A DNA stretch of 64,000 nucleotides from contig CALYLW010000127.1 of NCBI GenBank assembly GCA_944989445.1, positions 166,535 through 230,534 of the forward strand, read 5' to 3'. The position numbers and the translations under genes were made by a program. Origin of the DNA: Ampullaceana balthica. Its lineage: Eukaryota > Mollusca > Gastropoda > Lymnaeidae. Each line of letters starts with the position of its first letter. The first letter of the stretch is position 1. The notes below the pieces were generated by a model that was not told the DNA's origin, searched no databases, and saw only the letters and a list, made by a program, of their open reading frames with translations. Below, piece after piece: positions 15,323 through 28,484 of this stretch.

Positions 15323-18300
15323 TTAAAGTTTATAGTTGAAGGCATCTTTTTGTTCTCTAAGTAATTGAAGCGCTGTAGCTCGAGACTCATCAGAAGGTTG
15401 AACATATTCTCCATTGTCAATCATCCCCAAACCTCGAAGCACTTCTTCGTGAGAAGTACGTAAAAATGGATTATATGTTTTCTCTTCACCAATAGTTGAT
15501 GGGCACTGAAACAATACATACTGCTGTTTTAGTGGTGTTAACAATTTCATTAAAAATCATTAATGGTTCATCATCCTGTATAAACAAAGTACTATTTAAA
15601 ATTCCAAGTTGACAACACAATTGACATCAGGTCTTCCTCAGTTATGGTTTGTGTACAATTTAAAATACATACATTATATATATTATATAAAATAATATAT
15701 ATCTACACGTATGTCATTTAGTAACTACAAGCTGTAATTTAACAATAATATATTCATCATCCAATATGTGTAGCACCCTTGATAAAAAAGCTATAGAAGC
15801 GTAAGATGAGAAAACAAGTCATTAACCCTAAGCCAGATAGAGCCACGAGGATAGACCTAAACTTATATTTGGTACACTTGATGCAAGGATGGCCTTATTC
15901 GCATGGCCTTCCCCAAGTGTGATTCAGAACAATGGTATATTTTTAAAAACAATTATCGAGACAAACAAGTGTGTCATCATAATTTTCTATAAATGATCAT
16001 GTTCTATTATAAGGTTTCATTGAACCCTGTTCAAGATTTTGCCAACATCTTATATAATTATTTTAGTTGTAGGATACTCAGAAAATGAATGCAATAAAAA
16101 TTTGGATAATAAACTAAATGATTTATGTTAAACATCACATTAAAAATTGATAATTTTTACATTTTTTTCTTGCCATATGTATTACTGGTATGTGACCAAA
16201 ACCAATTCATTGTTTAGAGATTGGGAGAAGGTTGACTAGAAACTTGAAAATATGCCTTTTATTTGCTTATATACTATATAGATGACACCTATTCTAATTT
16301 GTTTAATTTGATCAGTAACAGCTTTTGTGCAAATAAAAAAAAATTATTACCGTACAAAGGCTGCTTTCTCTTCTCATCTTCACCCACTCAAACTTTTTCT
16401 AGAAAAAAAAGCAACAATTATTATTATAATTTAAATTGAATTGAGCCTATTAAAAATAAATTAAATTCTTAAACTCACTACATTGGGGTCTAAATTGATA
16501 AACAAATGACATGATAATTGCATTAAAGACGAGTTTATTTTATAATAAATAAATAATTTAAAATTGGTATAAAATAACAGCTAGTACAAAAGACACAAAC
16601 CAGAAGAGCATCATTGTCTGGATTTAGATGGTGAGCAAATTTTAAATTCTCCATGGCATATTCGTGTCCTAAGAGTTAAAAAATAACATTGAAGTTTCTT
16701 AAATGTGTCAATAGCAATTTTAAAGAATAAGTGTGATTTTAATTAAGGATTCACTAAGCTAGAGGTTTTGATCAATGCTGCTTTACCCTTGAAACTGTTC
16801 ATGATTAATCTATAACTTAAACTGTATTTAAAGACATATTAAAATATTTAATTTAAAAATAAGATTTAAGAAGTCAATGGAATTTAAAAAATACATGTAA
16901 AAAAATACACATGTATGATTATACTGCAATGGTTTTAGTAACTCTGATTAGCAGTACAATTCCATTAACATAGTTTCTATTAAATGGTAATAACTATCTA
17001 TCTTTCTAATTTACTACGTATTAGAAAAAAAAAGAGATAAGTTAAGAAGAGAATGTTATCTTTTGAATAAATATTCAAGAAGTCTAAACTGGTTGATAAA
17101 ATTGTGTAAAATTAAAACAAGTAATAAAAGCTCAAATGAGTATTTAAACGCAATTTCCAACAAAGAATTTCCTATTTTTTTATTCAAGGGAAATCATTCT
17201 AGAGTCACACCAAGAATGTGTCAATGTAATGCCCACCGCACAGCAGTCGAACATTAGCATTCACAAAGCAGGACAACCCCATTAACTATCATTCTAGATT
17301 ACATTAAAAGTGATTTCAAATCAATAATTCTGAAATTAAACAAACAATTGCTATCAACAAATTTCTGCTAAAATTACGGGAGTCGATCAAAAAGATATTT
17401 TTCAAAAATCCTTCTCCATCATTGTTCTAAATATTATTAGCTATCGTTTGGTGTTTGTTTCAAACCGATAAATGTTATGGTTGCCGAGAAATTGACAAAA
17501 TACTGATATTTTTTCGCTTATTTTTCTATTTTCCAGGAAATCCAATAAACCTTTTCGGAATTTTTGTTGGCCTGTGCACATCCTTGGGACTTCCTTAACA
17601 TATTTGCAAAAGACCCGAACTCTCTATCTGGTATGGTTCATGAGGAGTTGCAGTTCAAAGCTTGAAAAGACTGGCCAGACATTTCAAATACATTGTATAT
17701 AAATGCAATTTTTCCTAAGGAAATTGCGTTAAAAAATACAAAAACAACAAAGAGGATTCACTTAACTGTTAAATTATATTTTAAATAAAACATATTTATA
17801 TTACAATTATACCTCGACTTAAGAACACTTGGGTTATGCAGTTTTCATCTAATAAACTTGGAGGTTTGCTTTGGCTTTTGAAATTTTTTCAGGTTACGTA
17901 CATTGAGTGTTAAAATTTTGTGTGTGCTAAATTCTCCCTTTATTTGTAAAGCGATTAAATATCAAATTACACAAATGTATCTATATCAATTAAAATTGAA
18001 ACTTAAACGTTTTTAATCCACGCAGACACCTTTGTTTATTACAGAACTCATGTGAAGCCATTTTGCATGTGTAAAAGTTACCAGTTATCAAAACAAATCC
18101 AGTCAGGAATTAGGATTAAGACTAATCCTAAAGAGTAATAATTACAATATTACAAAGTAATTAATATGTGATGACAATTAAATAAAGGTATAAGTATATT
18201 AGGTGTAGATTCATAAAATAAATTTATTATTTAATCATAATAAATGGACAAAGATTTACACTTTGTGAAATACTCTTACCAAATTAACAATTCAAACCTT

Positions 18301-21300
18301 TGCTGTTTTTATTATTTAACTAAATAGTCTATTAATTATTCCAGAATACTAACCTGATGTTTTATTCCTAAGCAGCACTTAAAATTTTAAAATCTAATAA
18401 ATTTAAGTGTAAAATACTTTGATAACAGCGCCGAAAAAAAGGAAATATAGTTACTAGGAATGCTATGCTTTGGGTTAAGTTCTTCAGGAACAAATTAAGT
18501 ACATAAGATTATGTACGTGCATATCAATTGTTAATAATTTAACAAACCTGGCCACAATAATGTTGTATCCTGAAGTTTTGAGAGTTTTTCCAAGGAACTG
18601 AGCATTACAGAAGATGGAGCTTCAAACATACGACCTGCAGTGAAGAAAAACTGAACAGTTTATTTTAAGCAGTTCAAATCTGTCAACATGATAACTAGAC
18701 TACATGTATTAATATAAACTTCTCAATATATTGAAATCATACAATTTTTTAAAATTATAAATAAAAGTAATACCAGGTATTCATTAAGAAAAGTATTTAG
18801 GATTGGAATTTGATTAATACTTATGGTAAAGAAAAGGTAAATGGCAAATAACACTCATAAATTATGAAACCATTGATTAGTAGGATCAAAAGTAGTAAAT
18901 TGAGACTTAAAATAGTATGATAAAATATATATGAAGCATGGATGTCATTTAATACTCCTAGAAAAATCTAAAAGCAATTTGCATCTACTAAAAATCATAA
19001 AATGATTTTAAAAATGTTACTATGTATTACCACATCCTCCCAAAAAGAGACAGTCACCAGAAAATAAACAATCTTCAGCTTCAAATGGATTTCCATGTAA
19101 CAGATAAACAATATGACCCACAGTGTGGCCAGGAGTAAAGATGACTTGAAATTTTAAATCTCCAAATTCAATCTCTTCTTGATCAATGAGTAAACTAAAA
19201 TAAATATTAAAAGGAAAATGTCAATTTTTTTTACTAACACCATTGACATCAAAGAAAATGTAAGGTTTTAAATCTCTTTAAGTTTCCTTATAATCTGATG
19301 TACCAGTAACACTAATATTGGTATATAAAATCTAGTATGCAACTATTACGTTAGGCTGACAATATTTTATTTTTTAAAATTTAAACCCTGGTCTATTACT
19401 AAAAAACATTAATCATAGGGTGAAAATTAAAAGGAAAATAGTTTTTCATTGTAAAATGTTTCTTTTAAAATCCTCTGGATGAGTTTGTGAATTCATAAAC
19501 TAAATTTTGTACATAAAAAGGAAATTCTAACAAAAAACTTAATTTATCCAGTACCCTACTGTGTACAGTCTGGTATATTGTCCAAAGATCCTCCATAAAT
19601 TGGGATATTTGGAAATAATTGTCTCAGCTCTTTGTTTCCTCCGCTGTGGTCCCTTTCCATAAAATTGAAGAAAATATGAGTAACTATTAAGCAAATGAAA
19701 TGAATGATCTCAGGTATTTTTATAAACTAATTTTTACATTATACTTTAAAAAAAACTAATTTTAAACTAATTAATAATATGTGCATGTAAGTAAAATTCA
19801 AACTGGAAACAAGCAATGAAGTATCTGTTAATATTTTTTGACAATCATTCATTTACAAAAATATTAAATATTTAGAAATAAATATATTTATAAAATAAAA
19901 ATTACATTGAGATTTTGTCAAGGCTGGCAGATGAAGATTTCTTACCAGTGTTTGTGAGTTATTAAAATGGCATCAGGATGAACATTTTTCATTGTAAGTA
20001 CTTTCTGTAAGTGAAAAAGTTAATAGCTTTGAAAAAGCATATTCAAAATTTGAGAGATAAATGTTTTGGAAATATATAACCTAAAATGCACAAACTTTAC
20101 TGAAAATTTTAATTGTATTTTAAATTTGTATTTTATGTTGAAACAAATAGAATTCTTTAAATCTGATTACAGAGATTAGAACAAATAAAGAAAGGATGAG
20201 CAAAAGTGTTTTTTTGACACAAAGTATTTCAATTAAAAAATTCTTGATGAATTGTATAATATGAATTGATAAAAAGCAAGAACAAAATTTCAAGTAAATG
20301 TTCAGTTAGCTAAGACTGCACTTTTCATAAAATTATATTAAACCAACAGTTGTGACTTTAGTCATTTTTTTCAAACTCATCTTTGAACAATTCATTAAAA
20401 GGTAAGTGCAAGATAATTGTGCATTAAAAAAAATAACCTGACTGTTTTACATTTAAAAAAATTCAATTGTATAAAAACAAATTAACTCACATTAAAGAAA
20501 AAAAAAGCATCAAAACAAAAACTTATTTTAAAGAGTTAAAGAAAAAAGTTTTAAAAAGTAAAAAAAAAGCAATGCTTGCAGCAATTAAAACATTTTCAAA
20601 AATAGCTACTACTATCCAAATTATTATAATTTAATAATTTTAAGTAAAATAATGAAATAAAAATATCTATAAACAAATTTCTCATTAAAAAGCAACAAAA
20701 CAAAAAGTTTTACCTGTACTGCTTCAGCATGACCAGGATCTATCAAAACTGATTTCTTGTTTTTTGTATCTGACACTAAATATGCATAGTTGTCTAAAAG
20801 CATAGGAATGGGCCAAATCCTTAAATCTGAGGGAAACAATGTTTGGACTAAAGAATATGCATTATCCATGTAAAATTAACAATTGAAAATCAGGACTGCT
20901 TGAGGCAAAACCAAGCAGATGTGGTCTTAGACCTGCCCTTGGGCAGAACCTGGACTTTAATTCCAAGCTGGACTGGAGGCCTTCACACCCCTAAAGCGAT
21001 GCCCACAAGAAGGTAAATTTTCCATGGGCCAGATACACCACACCATTAAGAAACACCGGCTACATAGGCAAGCATGGCTGAACAAAGACCTGTTCCAGGC
21101 ATCCCAGAAATCCAGACAACAAAGTTTTTACTAATCTTTTCCTCCTAGGAGTTGTAAAGTGAGGCATGTAGCCCTGAATGCAATTCCAAACCAGCTTGAA
21201 CAATAGTGTGCTGAGCAAAGGCTCAACAAATGTCACATTACCCATATATAGAAGTCTATGCCACACCATAGATGTTTGTCCATCAGCTCAAAAAAAACCC

Positions 21301-21621
21301 AACCTTCTCCCGGAGAGTGTAGGGAAGAAGGTTCACAAGCCCCAAAGAAAGATGTGCTGCACCCTCAGTCTATCACTGATGGCACCAAACTTACCTTCCA
21401 AATTAAATTAAGTAAAATTAAAAGAATTATTGAATTTTTCTAAGCATTAAACTAAAAAGAGCAATATTACTTCTATGAGTAATTATATATAAGCATACTT
21501 ACTACCAAAGTCAAAATGAGTTAATTCTGAATGTCCATTATCGCCAAGTTTTTCTCGTGCTTTTTTAATGTCTTTCAGATGATAGTAGTAGCCAAGTCTC
21601 GTCCGTGTGTATAGTGCATAA
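15323..21621 (-). CDS. PNKD: PNKD-like metallo-beta-lactamase-fold protein, nine exons, 5' incomplete
   Basis: Exons in transcription order: 21503-21621, 20714-20826, 19946-20004, 19560-19652, 19031-19194, 18548-18634, 16601-16668, 16351-16398, 15323-15505. All use GT..AG and keep phase, giving 310 residues. The N-terminal exon start (YALYTRTRLGYYYHLKDIKK) matches the membrane-proximal part of PNKD. Glyoxalase-II features follow: WPIPMLLDNYAYLV, the metal motif ITHKHWDHSGGN (HxHxDH), FTPGHTVGHIVYLL, FSGDCLFLGGCGRMFE and GHEYAMENLKFAHHLNP. The C-terminal IGEEKTYNPFLRT is diagnostic of PNKD/HAGH-type proteins, and length and flanks favour PNKD. Mammalian PNKD is a synaptic/membrane-associated protein with unclear substrate; hydrolysis of a glutathione thioester is inferred only. 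The first coding exon(s) were not found. An ATG at 20867-20869 could start a shorter form, but the strong acceptor TTTCCCTCAG at 20827 is what the family alignment supports. Confidence 0.93.
20885..21415. repeat. GC-richer block in PNKD intron, probable repeat
   Basis: About 530 bp of clearly higher GC than the surrounding intron, with sharp edges. It contains only short frames and no recognisable domain, so it may be an old interspersed repeat or a non-coding insertion. I found no terminal repeat. Confidence 0.35.
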
Positions 21622-21663
21622 CTGAAACATGGAGTTATCATAGTAATAGCTAATGCTTAATAG

Positions 21664-21809
21664 TAGGGGTGTACCGGATTTTGGCTCCGGCAAATCCGTA
21701 ATCCGGCCATTTTTACAAATCTGGATACGGCTTCTGCCGGTTTTCACTTCATAAATCCGGCCAAATCCGGCTGCGGTCAGATTTAAAATTTGAATCCCGT
21801 ACACCCCTA
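21664..21809. mobile_element. Short hAT-like MITE (146 bp)
   Basis: Ends are TAGGGGTGTACCGGATT and the inverted CCCGTACACCCCTA. Inside, CCGG-containing words (AATCCGG, GCCGG) repeat several times. Flanking 8-mers CTTAATAG and GTTAAAAG match at six of eight positions, as expected for an aged hAT target duplication. Confidence 0.7.
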
Positions 21810-23430
21810 GTTAAAAGGAATTTCAGGAGTATATATTATTTCTTAACAAACTGTGTAATTTCTCATGTAAACCTTCAGATATTAACATTTATATTAATTC
21901 CAGGCAGTTATATTTTGCAAATAAAGAGCTCACTTTACTATTTACTTTTTAATTTGAATTCTAACAGCATCATTTAATAGCCTGGAAGAGGATAGACAAT
22001 TATTTTAACAGCAATGTATCTATATTACTTCATTAAGTTTTCAAATTGGATAGTATTCAGTTAAGTATAAAATGTACTTATATTTCTTATATAGCAAAAA
22101 ATGTTTAATCGTCTATTGCATGGTGCCAAGCAATTCATTTTTTTACAGTTGTCTCTTTTTCATGTGATCCAACACCCGATTCCCTATGCTCCCCTTAATC
22201 ACAGCATTCCTCCCCGCACCCCCCACACACATACCTTTCCTCTGCTAGATGCAATTTCGTAACCTGCCCGAGGAGCCTAAGAGGTTTAAAGTTTCATTTA
22301 TCATACTATGAAGAACAATCTGGTATAAAGTTAATGAAGTGATAATTCATTGCCAATGTACTATTGAGAACTTTAAATAAAGACACTTTAGAAATCAAAT
22401 AATCATAACATTTAGCACTTTTTTTTGCTCAAAATGATTCTAAAGGAGCTATTTATTAAAGGTAAAGAATATCTTAAAGTTTCCAAAGTTTTTGACTATA
22501 AATCCCTTATATATCATAAAGTACGCACAGCGCGACAAACTAGCACAAACATTTACAGATCGGGAAAATATTTTTAAAGTATGTTCAATATAATAGGCAC
22601 CGCTCGACAGACGAGCATAAACATTTACATGCTACATAGAGATAATCTAAAAATTCATTAATTTAATTACAGTACATTCGATCAATATGAAATTTTGACA
22701 GAATGCATTGTTACATGACAAAATTCTATGTGCAAAATTTCAGTTTGATAGGATCCCGGGAAGTGGGTCATTTTTTTACTTTTGTTATTCCGCGGACCAC
22801 GACATACAGAAAGACAAGACGGTGAAGTTAATACAAGGGATTTTAAAAAATATGCACCTAGCTCCTATTTTACCAAGTTATTTAGTAAAAAGTTAACAAA
22901 ATATTTTTTTGATGGTTCCAAGCTTAGACATGATTTTACTATCAGATAAAAAAAGTGATGTAAACTTTTAAGGTGAGAATTAACAATCTTGGCCTAAATC
23001 TGGCATTAGCGCATCATCCATTTTATGTGCAATATTTGTTTCAAAATTTGCTGCGCGGTAATTCTAAACTGCTGCGCGGCTAGGCCAGATATCTACGGTG
23101 CGGAGCAGCTTAAAGGGAACATTGCACTCGAGTTTGTTTTACTTTGCACATGGACGAACGAACCTTAGAGGGAATATTGCCCCCAACCTCCATCATTTTA
23201 ACAAAGTAAGAAATAGCAACCATTAAAATACACTTTACAAATCTCATTCCATATTTAAATTTGTGCTTATTAAGTATTTATGTCATTTACTGACGTATTT
23301 GTAAAAAAGGATTTCAAAGTAATGTGAACTTTGAAAGCAAAACCAGATTCTAATATTAATATTACTAATTTTAATGATTAATATTGAGTCAAATATTGCT
23401 AATTAACATAAACATTTATTTTTAAGGATG
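21810..23430. other. Spacer 5' of the known PNKD exons
   Basis: No exon could be recognised here, though the missing 5' exon of PNKD may lie in or beyond it. The stretch 22478-22810 is a dispersed repeat beginning AAAGTTTTTGACTATAAATC and ending near TTATTCCGCGG. It matches, in reverse orientation, parts of 63163-63560. Confidence 0.45.
22478..22810. repeat. Dispersed repeat with GACTATAAATCCCTTATAT terminus
   Basis: The left end AAAGTTTTTGACTATAAATC recurs at about 3450, 63540 (inverted) and 63786. The internal GGAAGTGGGTCATTTT...TTCCGCGG matches the reverse complement of the 63160-63400 region (CCGCGGAAAAAC ... ATGACCCACTTCC). No protein is encoded. It is probably a non-autonomous element of unknown class. 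Confidence 0.6.
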
Positions 23431-24430
23431 TTGCTAGTGTTACGACTAGTCGTAACATTAGCCAGTAAACTACTGCTACGACTAGTCAAAAAATTAAAAT
23501 TATTTCGTATTGTTACGACAATTCCCAGCAACAGACACTTTGAAAAAAATAAGTCGCTATAATAATTAATAATATCTTAACAAACTCTTCATAATATTTT
23601 ATACACATATATAATACAATATTAATAGATTTGGGCTTATTTATGTGTGAAATGTTTGTATTAATCCTAAAATCTAAATATGTTGCATCAACGACTCCGC
23701 TTTACAAAATAAGCAGTACAAAAATTACAATTACCAGGTTTGCCATCACCCTATTTATAGTTTAAAAAAAAATAAATAGGTGACCGTATTGGGATTTTAA
23801 AAAAAATTATAACTACTTATTTAACTTATTATTATTTATTTATTTATTTTTTTGGACGGCACTAGTACTACCTTAAAAATTCAGTTTTTAAATTAAAATT
23901 GATTATCTCAGTACATGTACTAATGTTTAGTACATATATTAGCATAGGAATTACACATTTTAGCATAAATATAGTGATATGGGCTTATTATTTTAGCAGC
24001 AGTGTACCTAGGCCAAATAACCCTATTAAATTACATGCGTCGAAAAGCCAAAACTGTATGAATAAATTATTAGATACAACTTACGTCGTAATTTTAGGCA
24101 CATTGCCTATTACTATGGTAATTGTTACGACTAGTCGTAACAATAAAATTATTTCGTGTTGTTAAGACTATACAAAAAAATACATATTTATAGGCAGGAG
24201 TGTGTATTAATTCTAAAATCTAAATTTATAAAAAAATATTTAATCAAGGCCTCTGCTTTTCAGAATAATCAGAAAAATTGGCTACTGATGCTACTGCTAT
24301 GACTAGTCGTAGCAATAAAATTATTTCGTATTGCTACTACTAGTCCTAACATTTGCCAGTAAACTATTGCCGCGACTAGTCATAACACAAGATAGGAATA
24401 CTAGTGTTACGACTACTTCACTTATTTACT
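23431..24430. repeat. Cluster of palindrome-bearing repeats (GTTACGACTAGTCGTAAC)
   Basis: Perfect 18-bp palindromes lie at 23439-23456 and 24124-24141; the second extends to 24 bp (24121-24144). Degenerate copies occur near 23480, 24300, 24345, 24375 and 24415. Each is typically followed by AATAAAATTATTTCG and then TTGTTAAGAC or similar. A conserved downstream module contains GGCAGGAGTGTGTATTAATT and AAAAATTACAATTACCAG. Further copies lie at 26045-26164, 28485-28895 and 29955-30020. Confidence 0.75.
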
Positions 24431-25069
24431 AAAAATCATATTTAATGGGGGTCTAAGTTTTTGTGACTATGTGTGACGTCATTTATGGACAGCCCTTTAC
24501 TTTATACGCATATATATATTATACATACACACCTAATAATAATTATATATGAGCTATCATCTCCTACCAGCGCGTCCTCAGGCGGTGGATAGAGGAACCA
24601 CCTTTAGATATAAAGGTTAGCCGTGAATATTGAATAAGTAGCCACGGACCAACTGGTTTGCTGTCGTTGAGGATGAGGTGGGGTATCCCTCGGTAAGGAT
24701 ACTCTTTAAAAAATGCCTCATAAATCCAGGGAAATGACTGCAAAAAGCGAATATCGAGCGCTTAACTCTAAACCCAGACAGATGAGGCCGTTAGCTAGAG
24801 ATAGCAATCATCTAGGACAGAAAATTCCGAAATAAAATCAACTGCTGCCTTGTAGAAGGTGGAGGGATCCACAAAGGCTAGGGAACCTTACCCGAAAATA
24901 AGGCAGTTATCCAGAGAGCTGAAACGGAACCCTCCCAGATGGTTTTAGGCAGGGCCAACAACCCAGCCATGTAAAAAGAAGATTGTTACTGAAACCCAAA
25001 GCAAAGCAAACACACATAACACAGTCAGAGGCGAGAGTAGAGCTCAGCAAAGGAGATTAATGAAGCCTT

Positions 25070-26053
25070 GTGGGGAAAGTCAAGAGAATCCCACAAGGCC
25101 AACCACACCTACTCAAACCGATGAAAAATAAAAATCACTTTATCCACAAGGTACCTCTCAACTTGGGAACATGGTATGTCCGAACACAACAAGAACCAGG
25201 CAGATGCGCCAAAGAGATGGTAAATTACAAACTACAAATTCTGGGACTAAGTGAAGTACAGTGGAACACATTTGGAGAAACTAGACGTCAACCACGTGAA
25301 ATCCTGCTCTTCTCTGGAAAAGAAAATGAAGAAGACACTCATGAAAATGGAGTAGCACTCCTATTGTACTAAGACGCATTTAAGAGCCTCCTTGAATGTG
25401 AGCCAATTTCAGAAAGAATAATCAGAGCCTAATTCCTGTCCAGGTTAAAAAATGTCCATATCATTATGTGCTATGCTCCAACCAACCTTGCACTTGAGGA
25501 AAATAAAGTTGCATTCTATGAACAACTCCAAAGTATAATGGGTAAAATACCAAAAAGAGACATACTGGTCGTCATGGGTGATATGAATGCTAAAGTTGGC
25601 AATGACAACATAGAGAGAGAGAAGGTAATGGGCATACATGGACTGGGCAACATGAATGAAAATGGAGAGATGTTTGAAAACTTCTGCACATTCTATGAGC
25701 TGGTGATTGGAGGCACCATCTTCCCACACAAAAATTGCCACAAAGTAATGTGTGTCTCACCAGACAAAAAAAACAGAGAATACAATAGACCACATCACTA
25801 TGTGCAGCACCTGGAGGAGCACATTACAGGATGTACGAACAAAAAGAGGAGGAGACATTGGATCAGACCACCATCTGGTTGTAGCCAAGCTAAAAATAAA
25901 GCTAGAACAAGCAGAAGCAGCAGGAAAAGGAGATCTAAAACATTTATACAAAATTACTAAACTCTTGAGTGGCAAGAAATCTAACTACAATGTACCAGTC
26001 CGAGAAAAACAAGGTAAAGTCCTTTCCTCCATAGATGACCAGCTTAGGCACAT
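25070..26053 (+). pseudogene. RTE endonuclease domain (broken)
   Basis: APE-like motifs in order: LGTWYVRT, LQILGLSEVQWN, IMCYAPTNLALEENKVAFYE, DILVVMGDMNAKVG and GGDIGSDHHLVVAKLKIKLE, the last in a neighbouring frame. At least one stop (near 25370) and a frameshift (about 25790-25830) separate them. The domain would nick target DNA for reverse transcription in an active element. Confidence 0.85.
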
Positions 26054-26164
26054 TGCCTATTACTATGGTAATTGTTACGACTAGTCCTAAAATAAAATTA
26101 TTTCGTTTTGTTAAGACTACGCAAAAAAATACATATTTACAGGCAGGAGAGTGTGTATTAATTC
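26054..26164 (+). repeat. Palindromic-repeat copy inside the RTE element
   Basis: From GGCACATTGCC to AATTCTAAAAT this closely matches 24096-24212, including the GTTACGACTAGTCctAA palindrome (here damaged). It forms the left part of the insert that splits the RTE coding sequence. The RTE sequence also ends in TTAGGCAC at the junction, so the joint shows microhomology. Confidence 0.75.
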
Positions 26165-26862
26165 TAAAATTTACCCAAACTGACCCAAACTAAAGATGCA
26201 AAATACTTAGGAGTCTTAATAAATGAGAAACTATCATGGAATCCACATGTCAATGAAGTTATTAAAAAATCAAACAAAACCTTAGGCTTTATAAAAAGAA
26301 ACTTTTACAAATGTAATAGAGATATAAAACTAAAATGCTAAATCACTTTGGTGAGACCTGTATTAGAATATGCATCTTCTGTAAGGGACCCATCCACCAA
26401 AGAAAACATTTATAGACTAGAAAAAATTTAAAAAAGAGCTGCAAGATTTAATACTGGAGAATATTCAAATCTGACAAGAATAACACCATTAGTTAAATCA
26501 TTAAACCTTGAAACACTAGAGGATAGAAGAATCAAGAGTAAAGTAGTAATCATACATAAAGCAATTACATGTAATTTTAATTTGGAAATACAACAGAAAG
26601 ATAACTTAATACAACCCTCAGAAAGACATGAGGATAAAAACACCTTTCTTATTCCGTATGCAAGAACAAACACATACAAATTTTCGTTCTTCCCGTACGG
26701 AATTCGGGCGTGGAATGGGTTGCCTGAAGAAACCAGGAAAACAAACACTTTTTCAACATTTAAATCTCTAATTAAAATGCAGGACTAAACACAAACCATA
26801 GATAAGCGTAGGACGCAATAATCTTCTGTATAGAAGGAGCGTCTGTAACAGATAAGATAAGA
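26165..26862 (+). mobile_element. LINE 3' portion, jockey/CR1-like (copy 3, longest)
   Basis: The longest of the five copies. It encodes the end of a reverse transcriptase: DAKYLGVLINEKLSWNPHV, ITLVRPVLEYAS, LEKI-stop-KRAARF, NLETLEDRRIKSKVVIIHKA and FPYGIRAWNGLPEETRK. It is followed by the family 3' UTR and an AAGATAAGATA tail. In-frame stops near 26340 and 26430 show it is dead. It sits in the same orientation as the RTE host copy. Confidence 0.85.
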
Positions 26863-26866
26863 TAGA

Positions 26867-28484
26867 AGATGGAAAGAATATTTCCAGGAAGTTCTAAACA
26901 GACCGACCCCTCTGAACCCACCCAATCTGACCACAGGAGAAACACTGGACATAAATATGGAAGAGATATCCAAAGAAGAAATATGGACAGCCATCAATCA
27001 AATGAAGACAGGGAAAGCAGCAGGTGTAGATAACATACCACCCGAGGTCCTAAAAGAAGAAGGAGCTGAAATCATTAACCAACTCCACAGTATCTTCAAC
27101 TTCAACAAAATTTGGTAAACTGAAACCCCTCCTGCAGAATGGAAAAAGGGATTACTGATTAAAATTCCAAAGAATGGGGATCTGTCACAATGTGAGAAAT
27201 GGCAAGTAATTACCCTACTATCAGTACCAAGCAAGGTCTTTAGTAGAACATCACGCAACAGAATAAAAGATGCCTGCGATGATCTCCTGAGAGAAGAACA
27301 AGCTGGGTTCAGAAGAGGATGATCATGCATTGACCTAATAGCAACACTCCGTATAATTATAGAACAATCTATTGAATGGCAATCTCCAATCTATGCCACA
27401 TTTGTGGACTTTGAAAAGGCCTTTGATAGCATTAATAGAGAAACTATATGGTCAATAATTAGGCACTATGGAATACCAAACAAAATAACAAACATCATCC
27501 AAAATCTGTACGAAAACTTCACCTGACAAGTAGTACATAATGGTAGACTAACAGATGAATTCTATGTCACACCTGGAGTCAAACAAGGATGCCTCCTTTC
27601 ATCACTTGTTCCTTCTTGTGTTAGACGGGGTCACAAAGAAGCTTATGCAAGCTCAGGAAAAGGAATTCAGTGGAACCTAATGCAAAAACTAGAAGATTTG
27701 GAGTTTGCGGATGACTTGGCCATTCTGTCCCACAGACTTCAAGACATGCAAGACAAAATCACAGCCTTGAGCGAGACTGGGGAAAAGAGTAGGACTCAAT
27801 ATAAACATTCAAAAAACAAAATTTTTGAAAATAAACTTCCAACAAGATGGAGTCATACAAGTAGCAAACCATAGCTTGAAGCAAGTAAACAACTTTGTAT
27901 ACCTTGTGATTGTGGTCAGTGCATCAGGGGGAACAGATGAGGACATTGAACGAGGAATAAATTTGGCACGACAGGCTTTTGCCAATCTGAAACAGGTCTG
28001 GAGATCTACATACATCTGTCAAAACAAAGGTAAGGATCTTTAACACCAGCGGTAAAAGTGTCCTACTTAATGGATCCGAAACATGGTGAACGACAGAGAC
28101 AACAAAAAATAGACTCCAGACCTTTGTTAACAGATGCCTCAGAAATATTCTGAAAATAAAATGGTTCGACAAGGTCGAAAACTCCCAGCTGTGGGAGAGG
28201 TGTGGACAAAGAACAGTAGAACAAATCATGGAAAGAAAGTGGAGATGGATTGTACACACCCTTAGGAAATATAACAGCAGGGCTAGGCAGGCCTAGATAG
28301 GAAACCCCAGGGCAATGAGGAAGACCCAAGCCTACATGGAGACGGAGCATGTTGGACGAGACTGGAAGAATTGGAAAGAGCTGGGAAGAATTGAAGCGAC
28401 TGGCAAGGGACTGTGTAGAGTGGCGAGCTTTGACAGAGGCCTTATGTTCCACAAGGAACTCAAAGGACAAATGATGATGATGAA
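26867..28484 (+). pseudogene. RTE reverse transcriptase domain (broken)
   Basis: RT blocks in order: WKEYFQEVLNRPTPLNPP, INQMKTGKAAGVDNIPPEVL, LREEQAGFRRG (then a stop), ATFVDFEKAFDSINRE (first catalytic aspartate), VTPGVKQGCLLSS, and LEFADDLAILSHRL with the catalytic ADD. Later frames give the thumb and C-terminal region. Several stops and frameshifts (about 27118, 27320, 27525, 27600, 27870) make it non-coding today. Confidence 0.88.

Larger units (their letters stand above)
24551..28484 (+). mobile_element. RTE-clade LINE, inactive, interrupted
   Basis: From the 5' UTR-like start (CTCCTACCAGCGCGTCCTCA) to a TGATGATGAATAATAATA tail, this is a nearly full-length RTE-type element of one endonuclease/reverse transcriptase frame. 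It is broken by stops and by a foreign insert at about 26054-26866. It encodes an APE-type endonuclease (25070-26053) and an RT (26867 onwards), ending with the RTE-typical tail region TWRRSMLDETGR and WRALTEALCSTR. It sits inside the palindromic-repeat cluster, which resumes on both sides. Confidence 0.88.

Noticed and set aside
25445..25975. Minus-strand cysteine-rich frames over the RTE element
   Set aside because: They are antisense shadows of the endonuclease coding sequence on the plus strand.
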